13,235 nt of DNA, taken from contig JAEDLI010000065.1 in NCBI GenBank assembly GCA_016295375.1, positions 1-13,235 on the forward strand. The letters run 5' to 3'. The DNA comes from Fibrobacter sp. (GTDB taxonomy: Bacteria; Fibrobacterota; Fibrobacteria; Fibrobacterales; Fibrobacteraceae). The notes under the pieces are model-generated. The model had not been told where the DNA came from, did no database searches, and worked only from the letters and a program-made list of their open reading frames with translations. The stretch's first letter is position 1, and the number at the start of each line of letters is the position of its first letter. Of the stretch, positions 7,046 to 13,235 are shown in pieces. A program made the position numbers and the translations under genes.

Positions 7046-8317
7046 CGGCAGATATTTCATGCAGACCGTACAGACAAAATAGATGGCTATTAGCCAAAAC
7101 CAGTACATACCCTGTTTGTAACTTGGCGAAAAAAAGCTCCACATAACGAAATAAGCCAGCAAAGAATACAAAGCCACCGAACGCGGTCCAAAAGGCCTTC
7201 CTAGCTGTAAATACAAAAGGGCAAGCGCAATCCCACACACCAGCGGAATAAGGATCGCGCCCAAAGCACCAAAATCCTTATACAGCTCCCATAAATAGCT
7301 CACTGTGTTGAGACCTGCGATTTTTTGAATGCTCTCCTGAAAGGGGGAATCCCACCGGTAGCTTCTCTTTAGAGCGCCCGACATACCCGTATATTCAAAA
7401 ATTCCACTGAAAAAATCTATACCATAGGTAAAGGAATGATACTCCCTATCAGTGGGTGCATTTACCGCATAATCTAGATTCCAATAGTTGTTGGCAACAT
7501 ACCTATATGGCAATAACATCAGGTATTCAGTAGATGCGTTCTTCAATGTCCCCGTATATTGATTTCGCAAAGAGCCTATTGCCACAAATGAGATTGTCAC
7601 CAGAACAATACCCAGGACAATCCAACCCGGAGATATTCTCTTAGATAAGAAGTTGAATGAAATAATTATAAAACCAAGACTAAAAAAAAGCGATGTTCTA
7701 TTCGGATATGCCATAAAAGCAAGGACTATCACCAAAAAGACCATGATGCGAGAAATAACACGCAAAGACTTCACCGGGTTAAACCTTGAATAGGACGACA
7801 CCGTGAATAAGAAAACGGCCAACGGACTGCTGCTATAAAACAACGGGAAATAGCCAAATTTAGAGTCCTGAGTCATCCAACTTCCCGGACTATCATCAAA
7901 AACTAGCAAATGGCCGGCCGTATGCAAAATTCCACAAACACCCACCAAAAAAAACAAGAACGCGCCAAAAGAAAAAAGGACGTGCAGTTTCCAGTTGTAG
8001 CCATATTGCAAAACAGGTGGATGCACTCCCACCGGGAGCGCTTTTTGTTTGGCCACCAACCGCACAAAAAGGCACCCTCCACAAAAACTGACCATCGCGC
8101 CTATCCACAAAAGCCAAGTTTTCAGCTTGAAATCTGTCATGGCATAATCCAGTTTCAAATAGGCAACAGCAAGGGTTATGCACTGGGAAAAACAATATAT
8201 GTTGGCAGGCGAAAAAAAATCTTTCTTTAGAAACAAAGCCTGGAATAAGCAAAAAAAGGATGCCAAAAACAGCACGAAACTTACCGGATTATCATTAATC
8301 CAGGAAATCATCATCAT
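6974..8317 (-). CDS. Wzy-like oligosaccharide repeat-unit polymerase
   Basis: This is a multi-spanning membrane protein of up to 447 residues, with about ten to twelve hydrophobic segments. The region at 335-351 (LNTVSYLWELYKDFG) matches the conserved late-loop pattern of Wzy-type polymerases, which join lipid-linked repeat units on the periplasmic face. A large loop of about 250-330, rich in Tyr, Arg and Asp, precedes it, as expected. Three ATG codons stand in a row at 8317, 8314 and 8311. An AAAGG at 8318-8322 directly abuts the first and lies 6 bases from the third, so the true start is probably 8311 (445 residues). The outermost start overlaps the wzz-like stop as ATGA, so translation is probably coupled. 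An O-antigen ligase is the main alternative, but the wzz-like neighbour favours a polymerase. Confidence in the family is moderate because Wzy proteins diverge greatly. Confidence 0.75.
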   Translation of the reverse strand: MMMISWINDNPVSFVLFLASFFCLFQALFLKKDFFSPANIYCFSQCITLAVAYLKLDYAMTDFKLKTWLLWIGAMVSFCGGCLFVRLVAKQKALPVGVHPPVLQYGYNWKLHVLFSFGAFLFFLVGVCGILHTAGHLLVFDDSPGSWMTQDSKFGYFPLFYSSSPLAVFLFTVSSYSRFNPVKSLRVISRIMVFLVIVLAFMAYPNRTSLFFSLGFIIISFNFLSKRISPGWIVLGIVLVTISFVAIGSLRNQYTGTLKNASTEYLMLLPYRYVANNYWNLDYAVNAPTDREYHSFTYGIDFFSGIFEYTGMSGALKRSYRWDSPFQESIQKIAGLNTVSYLWELYKDFGALGAILIPLVCGIALALLYLQLGRPFGPRSVALYSLLAYFVMWSFFSPSYKQGMYWFWLIAIYFVCTVCMKYLPLPANSPILDKVADKEECQEQITA

Positions 8318-9534
8318 CCTTTACGAGTTCTAAAGGCACCCCTGAGATTTCTCCATAGAGCCGCCACTCTTGAGTCCTTTTCTTCTTCGGCTTCAAAAAA
8401 AGCAATTATGTTACACAAGAAGGTGGCAATGATCGAAGAAACGATGACCGTGAAAACAAGCATGATTCCTCTTACAGGAAACACCTTTTTGTTGTTTTCC
8501 CAAGGGGGTTCAAGCACATGCAAGTTGGTCAAGCGCTTGGCCTCTTCAAGCTGGACTTCTTCACTCTGGACTCTCAACATTTGATACAACGCGCTCAAAA
8601 TCTTGCTCTCCGTTTCATATTGGAGGTATTCCGCATTTAGCTTGGGGGATTTTTTTAACGAAACGATACCCATGCCCTTATCCTTGCCATCCAGAGTCCC
8701 TTGAACAGCGGTATTGATAGTCTGGTAACGCTTGGACAACTGTTCGTATCGCTTGCTCTTTTCTCCACGGTCTTCTTTTTCGTAGGCCATTTCCATAGAA
8801 AGGTCTTCTCGCCGGCCTTGAAGATCACTCAAGTATTTGATGGTCGATTCCATCTGTATTTCGGGATTATAGATGTCGTTGTCCGACTGGAATTTTGCAA
8901 ATTTTTTTGTCAGGGCGTGCATCGCCTTTTCGCATGAATCCAAACGGCTCTGGAGATAAATCCGGGTCTGTCTCGCCTGTGATGTCTTGAAATCATTGTA
9001 TGCCGAATCCGCCTTTTCCAGCATAAAGCTAACCATTTGGGCGGCCATGGAATAATCGACATCTTCAATCGTAATTTCGAACATGTTTTCTTTGTTCGAC
9101 TTAAAATTAAAATTCTTCCTAAACTCTTTCAATAAATCTGCCGGATACTTTCCCTTGAACTTATAATGCCGAGCCAAGTCAAACTCCTGAATGACTTGGT
9201 CGTGTAACTCCCAAGAGTTAAAAATGGTCCATACCACATCTGCATCATCAGCACCAGTCGAAAAGTTCAGCATAGAACTTAAACTTCCCAACCCGCTTTT
9301 TGAAGAGTTTCCCAAAATTCCACTAATTCCACTTGCTAATGACCCCGTATTGCCAGAAGGAGGCGTCACGATAGCAGTAGCCCTATAGACAGGGTCTAAA
9401 ACCCACATCACCAGTACAAAAACAAAAATGGTCGGAATGATAACAATGGCGCTAAACAACTTAAAATGCTTCAAGTTGTTATTCAACAGCTGAAGACATA
9501 CTTCTATAAAACTTAAGGATTCTTGTCGTTCCAT
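8314..9534 (-). CDS. Wzz-like chain-length determinant (polysaccharide co-polymerase)
   Basis: This 406-residue inner-membrane protein has the classical co-polymerase layout. A short cytoplasmic N-terminus is followed by a first membrane helix at about 25-46 and a Gly/Ser-rich stretch at 61-90. A long charged, helical, probably coiled-coil periplasmic region spans about 160-340. The proline-containing segment PPWENNKKVFPVRG at 343-356 comes just before the second helix at about 356-380, and a short charged tail ends the protein. Such proteins set the length of the chain made by Wzy and link polymerisation to export. No tyrosine-kinase domain follows the second helix, so it resembles O-antigen Wzz or a kinase-free co-polymerase rather than a full Wzc. 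It lies 3 bp after the wza-like gene and touches the wzy-like gene. No good ribosome-binding site precedes the ATG, which suggests coupling to the gene before it. Confidence 0.9.
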   Translation of the reverse strand: MERQESLSFIEVCLQLLNNNLKHFKLFSAIVIIPTIFVFVLVMWVLDPVYRATAIVTPPSGNTGSLASGISGILGNSSKSGLGSLSSMLNFSTGADDADVVWTIFNSWELHDQVIQEFDLARHYKFKGKYPADLLKEFRKNFNFKSNKENMFEITIEDVDYSMAAQMVSFMLEKADSAYNDFKTSQARQTRIYLQSRLDSCEKAMHALTKKFAKFQSDNDIYNPEIQMESTIKYLSDLQGRREDLSMEMAYEKEDRGEKSKRYEQLSKRYQTINTAVQGTLDGKDKGMGIVSLKKSPKLNAEYLQYETESKILSALYQMLRVQSEEVQLEEAKRLTNLHVLEPPWENNKKVFPVRGIMLVFTVIVSSIIATFLCNIIAFFEAEEEKDSRVAALWRNLRGAFRTRKG

Positions 9535-9537
9535 AGA

Positions 9538-10722
9538 TTAATTTTTGCTGTTATTATAGGTTACGTAAACGATAAGTGCCGAGGAAATCACGGTCAACAA
9601 TGAAGCCAAGAACAGCGTGAAGTCCTTGAATGACTCGTAACGGCTTCTGGGAATTTCTATCAAGTCTCCCGGCAATATTTCATCTTCGGCCACTTTAACA
9701 GATATCGCCTCGGGCTCTTTTCCTCGCCATACCGACACCTGTCCCCAGCTACCCGTTGTAATATTGATTCCTGCCGCCGAAATGTAATCAATGGCATGCC
9801 ATGTGGGATCATAGGGGAACTTTCCCATGGTCGTGACAGCACCACCTACATATACAACCATTTCTTGAATGGAAAACTCCACTTCTGTGTTAGGAGATAC
9901 CTTTGTCAGTTTCATTTCCGACATGGTTATCCACCTGGTCGGCTTGCCTGGTTCCCTAACGCAAACAGACTTGTAGCCTAGGTTATCCATCCGACTTCCG
10001 CCGGCGAGATTGAAATAATCCTGCAAAGTCCGGCCATCCTGATAAGCGACACTCGTCCTGGAATCTGGGAAAATCAACACCACATTGTCACCTACCGCCA
10101 CAAAGGGCACGTAAATTTTGTCTCCCTGTTCCAACATAATATCAGCGCTAAAATCACCCCGTGCAGACATGGCGTTGTAATCTATGTGCAAGGTGTCGTT
10201 TGCGCGAATCACCCAAATATCCTCGGTGTTTGCGTTTGATACAAGACCACCAATCTGGCGAATAAAAAAACTGAGCCTTGTCTGGGATTCTACCAAATGC
10301 TGCCCAACCTGGGATACTGCACCCATGGCGTTAATTCTGAATTTTTTCAAAGCTGCCAACTGCACATAACAATATTCCCGCTTATAACGCCTTGATACCA
10401 AATCCAAAATCAGTTGGCGAGCCTCAGCAAGGGTCTTGCCACCGACATTAACAGCACCGCATTCTTCTATAGCGACAGAGCCGTCAGGATAAACCTGCAC
10501 AGTAACATAATTGTTTTCTAACACAAGATCCAAAAAATCACCCGGTCCCAACACATAACTGGAATCAACGGACTGGTCCGCATATGTTGGACTCAAGGCT
10601 ATTCCACTACGGTTTGATACCGTCGGAGAAGAACTCAGAGAAAAGGAACTGCTTTTTTCTTCCGCAAAGGCCGCTAGCGAAAAAGACAGAACCAAAACTA
10701 TGCATGTAATCACATGGTGCAT
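9538..10722 (-). CDS. Wza-like outer-membrane polysaccharide export protein
   Basis: This 394-residue protein belongs to the OPX (poly_export/SLBB) family that carries polysaccharide across the periplasm and outer membrane. Residues 1-20 form a signal peptide ending AAFA before EEKSS. There is no cysteine at the cleavage site, so unlike E. coli Wza it is not predicted to be a lipoprotein. The poly_export domain begins with YVLGPGDFLDLVL near 56-68. SLBB-like repeats follow, each closing near an xGDxIxVP-type motif at 198-206 (EQGDKIYVP) and 350-358 (LPGDLIEIP). The C-terminus (about 368-389) is a strongly hydrophobic helix where Wza has an amphipathic one. It is the first gene of the operon with the wzz- and wzy-like genes. 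The ATG at 10722 has only a weak GAG element upstream. Confidence 0.88.
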   Translation of the reverse strand: MHHVITCIVLVLSFSLAAFAEEKSSSFSLSSSPTVSNRSGIALSPTYADQSVDSSYVLGPGDFLDLVLENNYVTVQVYPDGSVAIEECGAVNVGGKTLAEARQLILDLVSRRYKREYCYVQLAALKKFRINAMGAVSQVGQHLVESQTRLSFFIRQIGGLVSNANTEDIWVIRANDTLHIDYNAMSARGDFSADIMLEQGDKIYVPFVAVGDNVVLIFPDSRTSVAYQDGRTLQDYFNLAGGSRMDNLGYKSVCVREPGKPTRWITMSEMKLTKVSPNTEVEFSIQEMVVYVGGAVTTMGKFPYDPTWHAIDYISAAGINITTGSWGQVSVWRGKEPEAISVKVAEDEILPGDLIEIPRSRYESFKDFTLFLASLLTVISSALIVYVTYNNSKN

Positions 10723-10750
10723 AAACAGTTGCTCTAAAACGAATGTCCCC

Positions 10751-10758
10751 TAAATATA
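10751..10758 (-). promoter_or_regulatory. Possible promoter element for the wza-wzz-wzy operon
   Basis: On the minus strand TGTATATTTA lies about 28 bases before the wza-like ATG and just past the rplQ terminator. TATATT is a fair -10 sequence with an upstream TG, and TATATTTA is one base off the Bacteroidota TAnnTTTG element. Any -35 region would have to lie inside the terminator hairpin, where I see no good match. The operon could instead depend on read-through from rplQ. Confidence 0.25.
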
Positions 10759-10762
10759 CAAA

Positions 10763-10790
10763 AACACCCCGCTCAAAAAAGCGGGGCGTT
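10763..10790 (-). terminator. Intrinsic terminator after rplQ
   Basis: Positions 10763-10773 pair with 10780-10790 in an 11-bp stem (one G-T wobble pair) around a 6-base loop. On the minus strand the stem is followed by a TTT tract interrupted by G. It begins 18 bp beyond the rplQ stop codon and closes the ribosomal protein/rpoA operon. A short T run on the plus-strand side could give weak activity the other way, but no plus-strand gene leads into it here. Confidence 0.85.
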
Positions 10791-10807
10791 TTCAATATTT
10801 CTAGAAA

Positions 10808-11281
10808 TTATTCTGCAGCCTTACCTTCGCCTTCGACCATGTTAACGGCTTCGGACTTGGCAGGTTCGGCAGCGCCCTTCTTGGCCTTCACCACGATTTC
10901 GTCTTCCACGAGACCCACGAGGGCCATTTCGGAAGCGTCACCGGGGCGGTTGGGGCCGAGCTTCAGCACGCGGGTATAACCACCTTTGCGGTTTGCATAG
11001 CGCGGGCCGATTGTGGCAAACAGGTCCTGCAGGACCTTGGGATCCATGATGAAGCGGGCAGCTTCACGACGGGCAGAAAGATCGCCCTTCTTGGCATAGG
11101 TCACCATGCGGTCTACCACGCCACGGACAAGCTTTGCCTTGTGGAGGGTTGTACGCACATAACGCTTGCCCTGTTCGGTTTCCATGCCCTTTCCGATGAT
11201 AGAAGTGGCAAGAGCGCGGAGGATGGCACGCTTGTGCTGGGCGTTAACGCCGAGTTTCTTGTTTTTTACACCGTGTCTCAT
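10808..11281 (-). CDS. rplQ: 50S ribosomal protein L17
   Basis: L17 is a large-subunit ribosomal protein lining the region near the exit tunnel. The conserved core is plain, with MRHGVKNKKLGVNAQHKRA at the N-terminus and the GGYTRVLKLGPNRPGDASEMA block at about 100-120. At 157 residues it is about 30 longer than E. coli L17 (127). The excess is a C-terminal tail from about 136 that is rich in Ala, Glu and Lys. GAAGGA lies about 7 bases upstream of the ATG. It starts 2 bp after the rpoA stop and is the last gene of the operon, followed by the hairpin terminator at 10763-10790. Confidence 0.98.
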   Translation of the reverse strand: MRHGVKNKKLGVNAQHKRAILRALATSIIGKGMETEQGKRYVRTTLHKAKLVRGVVDRMVTYAKKGDLSARREAARFIMDPKVLQDLFATIGPRYANRKGGYTRVLKLGPNRPGDASEMALVGLVEDEIVVKAKKGAAEPAKSEAVNMVEGEGKAAE

Positions 11282-11283
11282 TT

Positions 11284-12258
11284 TTAATCCTTCAAGTATT
11301 CATCGACATCCATGCCAAAAGAGAGGCCCATGGCTGTCAACACCTCGTTAAGTTCCACCAAGGACTTCCGACCGAAGTTCTTGTATTTGAGCATATCATT
11401 TTCCTTGTTGCGCACAAGTTCACCGACCGTATGGATGTTGGCCATACGCAGGCAGTTGCTGGAGCGAACAGAGAGTTCCAGTTCATCGACGCGAGTGCGG
11501 AGCAGTTCCGCGATGCGCTGGTGTTCTTCGTCCTGGCCTTCAGCACCTTCGGTCACCAAGTCACCTTCGAAGTTGATGAAGATTTCCAGGTGGTCGACGA
11601 GAAGCTTGGCAGCGTAGGCCAAGGCATCTTCGGGGTCGATGGAGCCGTCGGTGGTGATTTCCAGTTCCAGACGGTTGTAGTCTGTCTTCTGGCCCACGCG
11701 GGTATCGCTGATGTGCATTGCAACTTTCTGAACCGGGTTGAAGTTCGCGTCCGTGGCGATAACGCCGATCGGAGCGTCCTTGTCCTTCAGTTCGTCGGCA
11801 CGGACAAAACCGCGGCCACTGGAAATCTTCACATCCATGGAAAGCGATGCGTTACCGTTCAGAGTAGCGATATGGACATCGGGGGTCAGAACAACCACGC
11901 CCGGGTTTTCCATAAAGGACTTGGCAGTAACTTCGCCGTCGCCGGACACGTCCAGGTGCAAAGTTTCGTCGTGATCGGAAAGGAGCTTCACGCGGATGCT
12001 CTTGAGATTCAGGATGATATCGGTGACATCTTCCTTGACACCGGGAATCGTCGAAAATTCTTTCTCGACGCCTTCGATTTTCACGGAGACAATGGCCGCA
12101 CCCTGCAGGGAGGAAAGGAGCGTGCGACGGAGAGCGTTACCGAGGGTGATACCCCAGCCACGTTCCAAGGCCTCTACGACAAACTTTGCATAGCGGCCGT
12201 CTTCGCCGGTTTCCACTTTCTGGAAGCTGCGCGGCATTTGAAGTGATTTCCACATCAT
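11284..12258 (-). CDS. rpoA: DNA-directed RNA polymerase subunit alpha
   Basis: Alpha dimerises to scaffold assembly of RNA polymerase, and its C-terminal domain contacts DNA upstream elements and activators. The 324 residues are normal (E. coli 329). The N-terminal domain has the dimer and assembly signature GWGITLGNALRRTLLSS at 34-50. A flexible acidic linker lies near 232-245, and the C-terminal domain contains SVRSSNCLRMANIHTVGEL. Its Arg265 is at exactly the number of the DNA-contacting Arg265 of E. coli, so UP-element recognition is probably kept. Two ATG codons stand in tandem; GAGG upstream suits the first (12258). It follows rpsK directly by 18 bp, with no rpsD between, and precedes rplQ by 2 bp, which implies tight co-expression. 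Confidence 0.98.
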   Translation of the reverse strand: MMWKSLQMPRSFQKVETGEDGRYAKFVVEALERGWGITLGNALRRTLLSSLQGAAIVSVKIEGVEKEFSTIPGVKEDVTDIILNLKSIRVKLLSDHDETLHLDVSGDGEVTAKSFMENPGVVVLTPDVHIATLNGNASLSMDVKISSGRGFVRADELKDKDAPIGVIATDANFNPVQKVAMHISDTRVGQKTDYNRLELEITTDGSIDPEDALAYAAKLLVDHLEIFINFEGDLVTEGAEGQDEEHQRIAELLRTRVDELELSVRSSNCLRMANIHTVGELVRNKENDMLKYKNFGRKSLVELNEVLTAMGLSFGMDVDEYLKD

Positions 12259-12276
12259 TGGCGATACCTCTTTGGA

Positions 12277-12717
12277 TTAGACTCTTCTCTTCTTTTTAGG
12301 ACGGCAACCGTTGTGAGGAATGCCCGTCACGTCCCGAATAGAGAGGACTTCGAGGCCCGCATTCTTGATAGCGCGGACGGCGGATTCACGACCACCACCG
12401 GCGCCCTTGACGCGGACATCCACCTTGCGCATGCCGAGATCGAAAGCCTTGTGGGCAGCGGCTTCGGCAGCGAGCTGGGCGGCAAACGGAGTGCTCTTGC
12501 GGGAACCCTTGAAGCCGGCATTACCGGGAGAGCCCCAAGCGACCACGTTACCGCGAGCATCGGTGATAGAAACGATTGTGTTGTTGAAGGTGGCGTTGAC
12601 GCAGGCGATACCCTGGATGTCAATACGCTTCTTGCCCTTCTTGACCTTGACTTCTTCAGCGGCAGCAACCGGAGCTTCGGCAGCGGCAGCAGTTTCCTTA
12701 ATTTCTTCTTCAGCCAC
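12277..12717 (-). CDS. rpsK: 30S ribosomal protein S11
   Basis: S11 sits on the platform of the small subunit near the mRNA exit. The core begins near residue 27 (KGKKRIDIQG), carries FNNTIVSITD near 44-53 and ends with the conserved PHNGCRPKKKRRV. The protein is 146 residues against 129 in E. coli. The extra length is an Ala/Glu-rich N-terminal extension of about 20 residues. The start codon is GTG at 12717. It is supported by AAGGAG about 7 bases upstream, which overlaps the rpsM stop codon (TAAGGAG), and by the absence of any other in-frame start before the conserved core. It lies 11 bp after rpsM. Confidence 0.97.
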   Translation of the reverse strand: MAEEEIKETAAAAEAPVAAAEEVKVKKGKKRIDIQGIACVNATFNNTIVSITDARGNVVAWGSPGNAGFKGSRKSTPFAAQLAAEAAAHKAFDLGMRKVDVRVKGAGGGRESAVRAIKNAGLEVLSIRDVTGIPHNGCRPKKKRRV

Positions 12718-12728
12718 GAGGAATCTCC

Positions 12729-13097
12729 TTACTTCTTCTTGTTAGCCACAGTTTTCTTGGGGCCCTTGCGGGTACGGGCGTTGGTGCGGGAACGCTGACC
12801 GCGGACCGGAAGGCCCTTGCGGTGGCGGATGCCGCGATAGCAGCCGATATCCTGCAAACGCTTAATGTTCAAGGTGATTTCTGCGCGGAGCTGACCTTCC
12901 ACAGAATATTCGTCTTCCAAGAGATGACGAATCTTACCTTGTTCTTCTTCGGTGAGGTCATCGCACTTTTTGTTCTTGTCGATACCCAGCTGGGCACAGA
13001 CCTTGTTTGCGGTGAACAGACCGACACCATAGATTGCCGTCAGACCGTACTCGACGGTCTTGTTTTTCGGTAAATCGACACCAGCGATACGTGCCAT
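12729..13097 (-). CDS. rpsM: 30S ribosomal protein S13
   Basis: S13 is in the head of the small subunit and forms inter-subunit bridges and tRNA contacts. The 122 residues match the family length. The start MARIAGVDLPKNK is typical, a helix-hairpin-helix-like segment AIYGVGLFTANKV is at 21-33, and the signature RGIRHRKGLPVRGQRSRT spans 88-105. A basic Lys-rich tail ends the protein. GGAG lies about 6 bases before the ATG at 13097. It is 9 bp after rpmJ and 11 bp before rpsK in the operon. Confidence 0.98.
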   Translation of the reverse strand: MARIAGVDLPKNKTVEYGLTAIYGVGLFTANKVCAQLGIDKNKKCDDLTEEEQGKIRHLLEDEYSVEGQLRAEITLNIKRLQDIGCYRGIRHRKGLPVRGQRSRTNARTRKGPKKTVANKKK

Positions 13098-13106
13098 ACG
13101 ATCTCC

Positions 13107-13223
13107 TTATCCCTGCTTCTGCTTGTGACGGGGGTTCTTCGAACAGATGATGCGCAATACACCCTTACGACGGATGATCTTGCAGTTTTCACATCTGGGT
13201 TTGATGGAGGCTTTGATTTTCAT
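13107..13223 (-). CDS. rpmJ: 50S ribosomal protein L36 (zinc-binding form)
   Basis: This small gene encodes 38 residues starting MKIKASIKPRCENCK and ending NPRHKQKQG, the standard L36 length. The zinc ligands Cys11, Cys14, Cys27 and His33 are all present, so this is the C+ form that binds Zn, not the zinc-free paralogue induced under zinc shortage in some bacteria. AAGG lies about 8 bases before the ATG at 13223. It is the first gene of the visible part of the operon, 9 bp before rpsM; the operon continues beyond the right edge of the window. Confidence 0.97.
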   Translation of the reverse strand: MKIKASIKPRCENCKIIRRKGVLRIICSKNPRHKQKQG

Positions 13224-13235
13224 AGGTTTGACCTT

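Noticed and set aside
10797..10808. 12-bp AT-rich palindrome (ATTTCTAGAAAT) at the rplQ stop codon
   Set aside because: It has no T tract or flanking partner and is short enough to occur by chance; the real terminator is the adjacent GC-rich hairpin.
11431..12246. Plus-strand open frame of 271 codons opposite rpoA
   Set aside because: It is a codon-bias shadow of rpoA with no recognisable protein family.

Overview
The window looks like chromosomal DNA of a Gram-negative bacterium, most likely from the Fibrobacter lineage or a near relative in the Fibrobacterota/Chlorobi/Bacteroidota group. This placement is my judgement from the style of the protein sequences, a tRNA gene without an encoded CCA end, and an outer-membrane polysaccharide export gene. 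It was not checked by any search. Every protein gene but one lies on the minus strand, and no stretch of more than about 300 bases lacks a gene.

Positions 1-104 hold a strong hairpin terminator for an unseen plus-strand gene to the left and a second, REP-like palindrome. Positions 105-5746 carry, in minus-strand transcription order, tRNA-Leu(UAG), tig, clpP, clpX and lon. This is a compact protein quality-control cluster: the ribosome-bound chaperone trigger factor, the ClpXP protease and the Lon protease. The gaps are 35, 13, 5 and 34 bp.

Positions 5786-10722 hold a visibly more AT-rich block for moving and polymerising a surface polysaccharide. A Wzx-type flippase is alone on the plus strand. 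It converges on, and overlaps by 72 bp, a minus-strand operon of a Wza-like export protein, a Wzz-like chain-length regulator and a Wzy-like polymerase. Together they form a nearly complete Wzx/Wzy transport set. No glycosyltransferase, sugar-nucleotide gene, initiating transferase or tyrosine kinase is present, so the repeat unit must be made by genes elsewhere.

Positions 10763-13235 hold the end of the large ribosomal protein cluster, transcribed on the minus strand as rpmJ-rpsM-rpsK-rpoA-rplQ and closed by a clear intrinsic terminator. rpsD, which often sits between rpsK and rpoA, is absent. The polysaccharide block therefore lies between two conserved housekeeping operons, next to a tRNA gene. 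I found no CRISPR array, insertion sequence, phage gene or clearly unprecedented system. The most useful leads are the stand-alone transport cassette, the mismatched tRNA acceptor stem, the crowded divergent and convergent boundaries of the flippase gene, and the altered rpoA operon.
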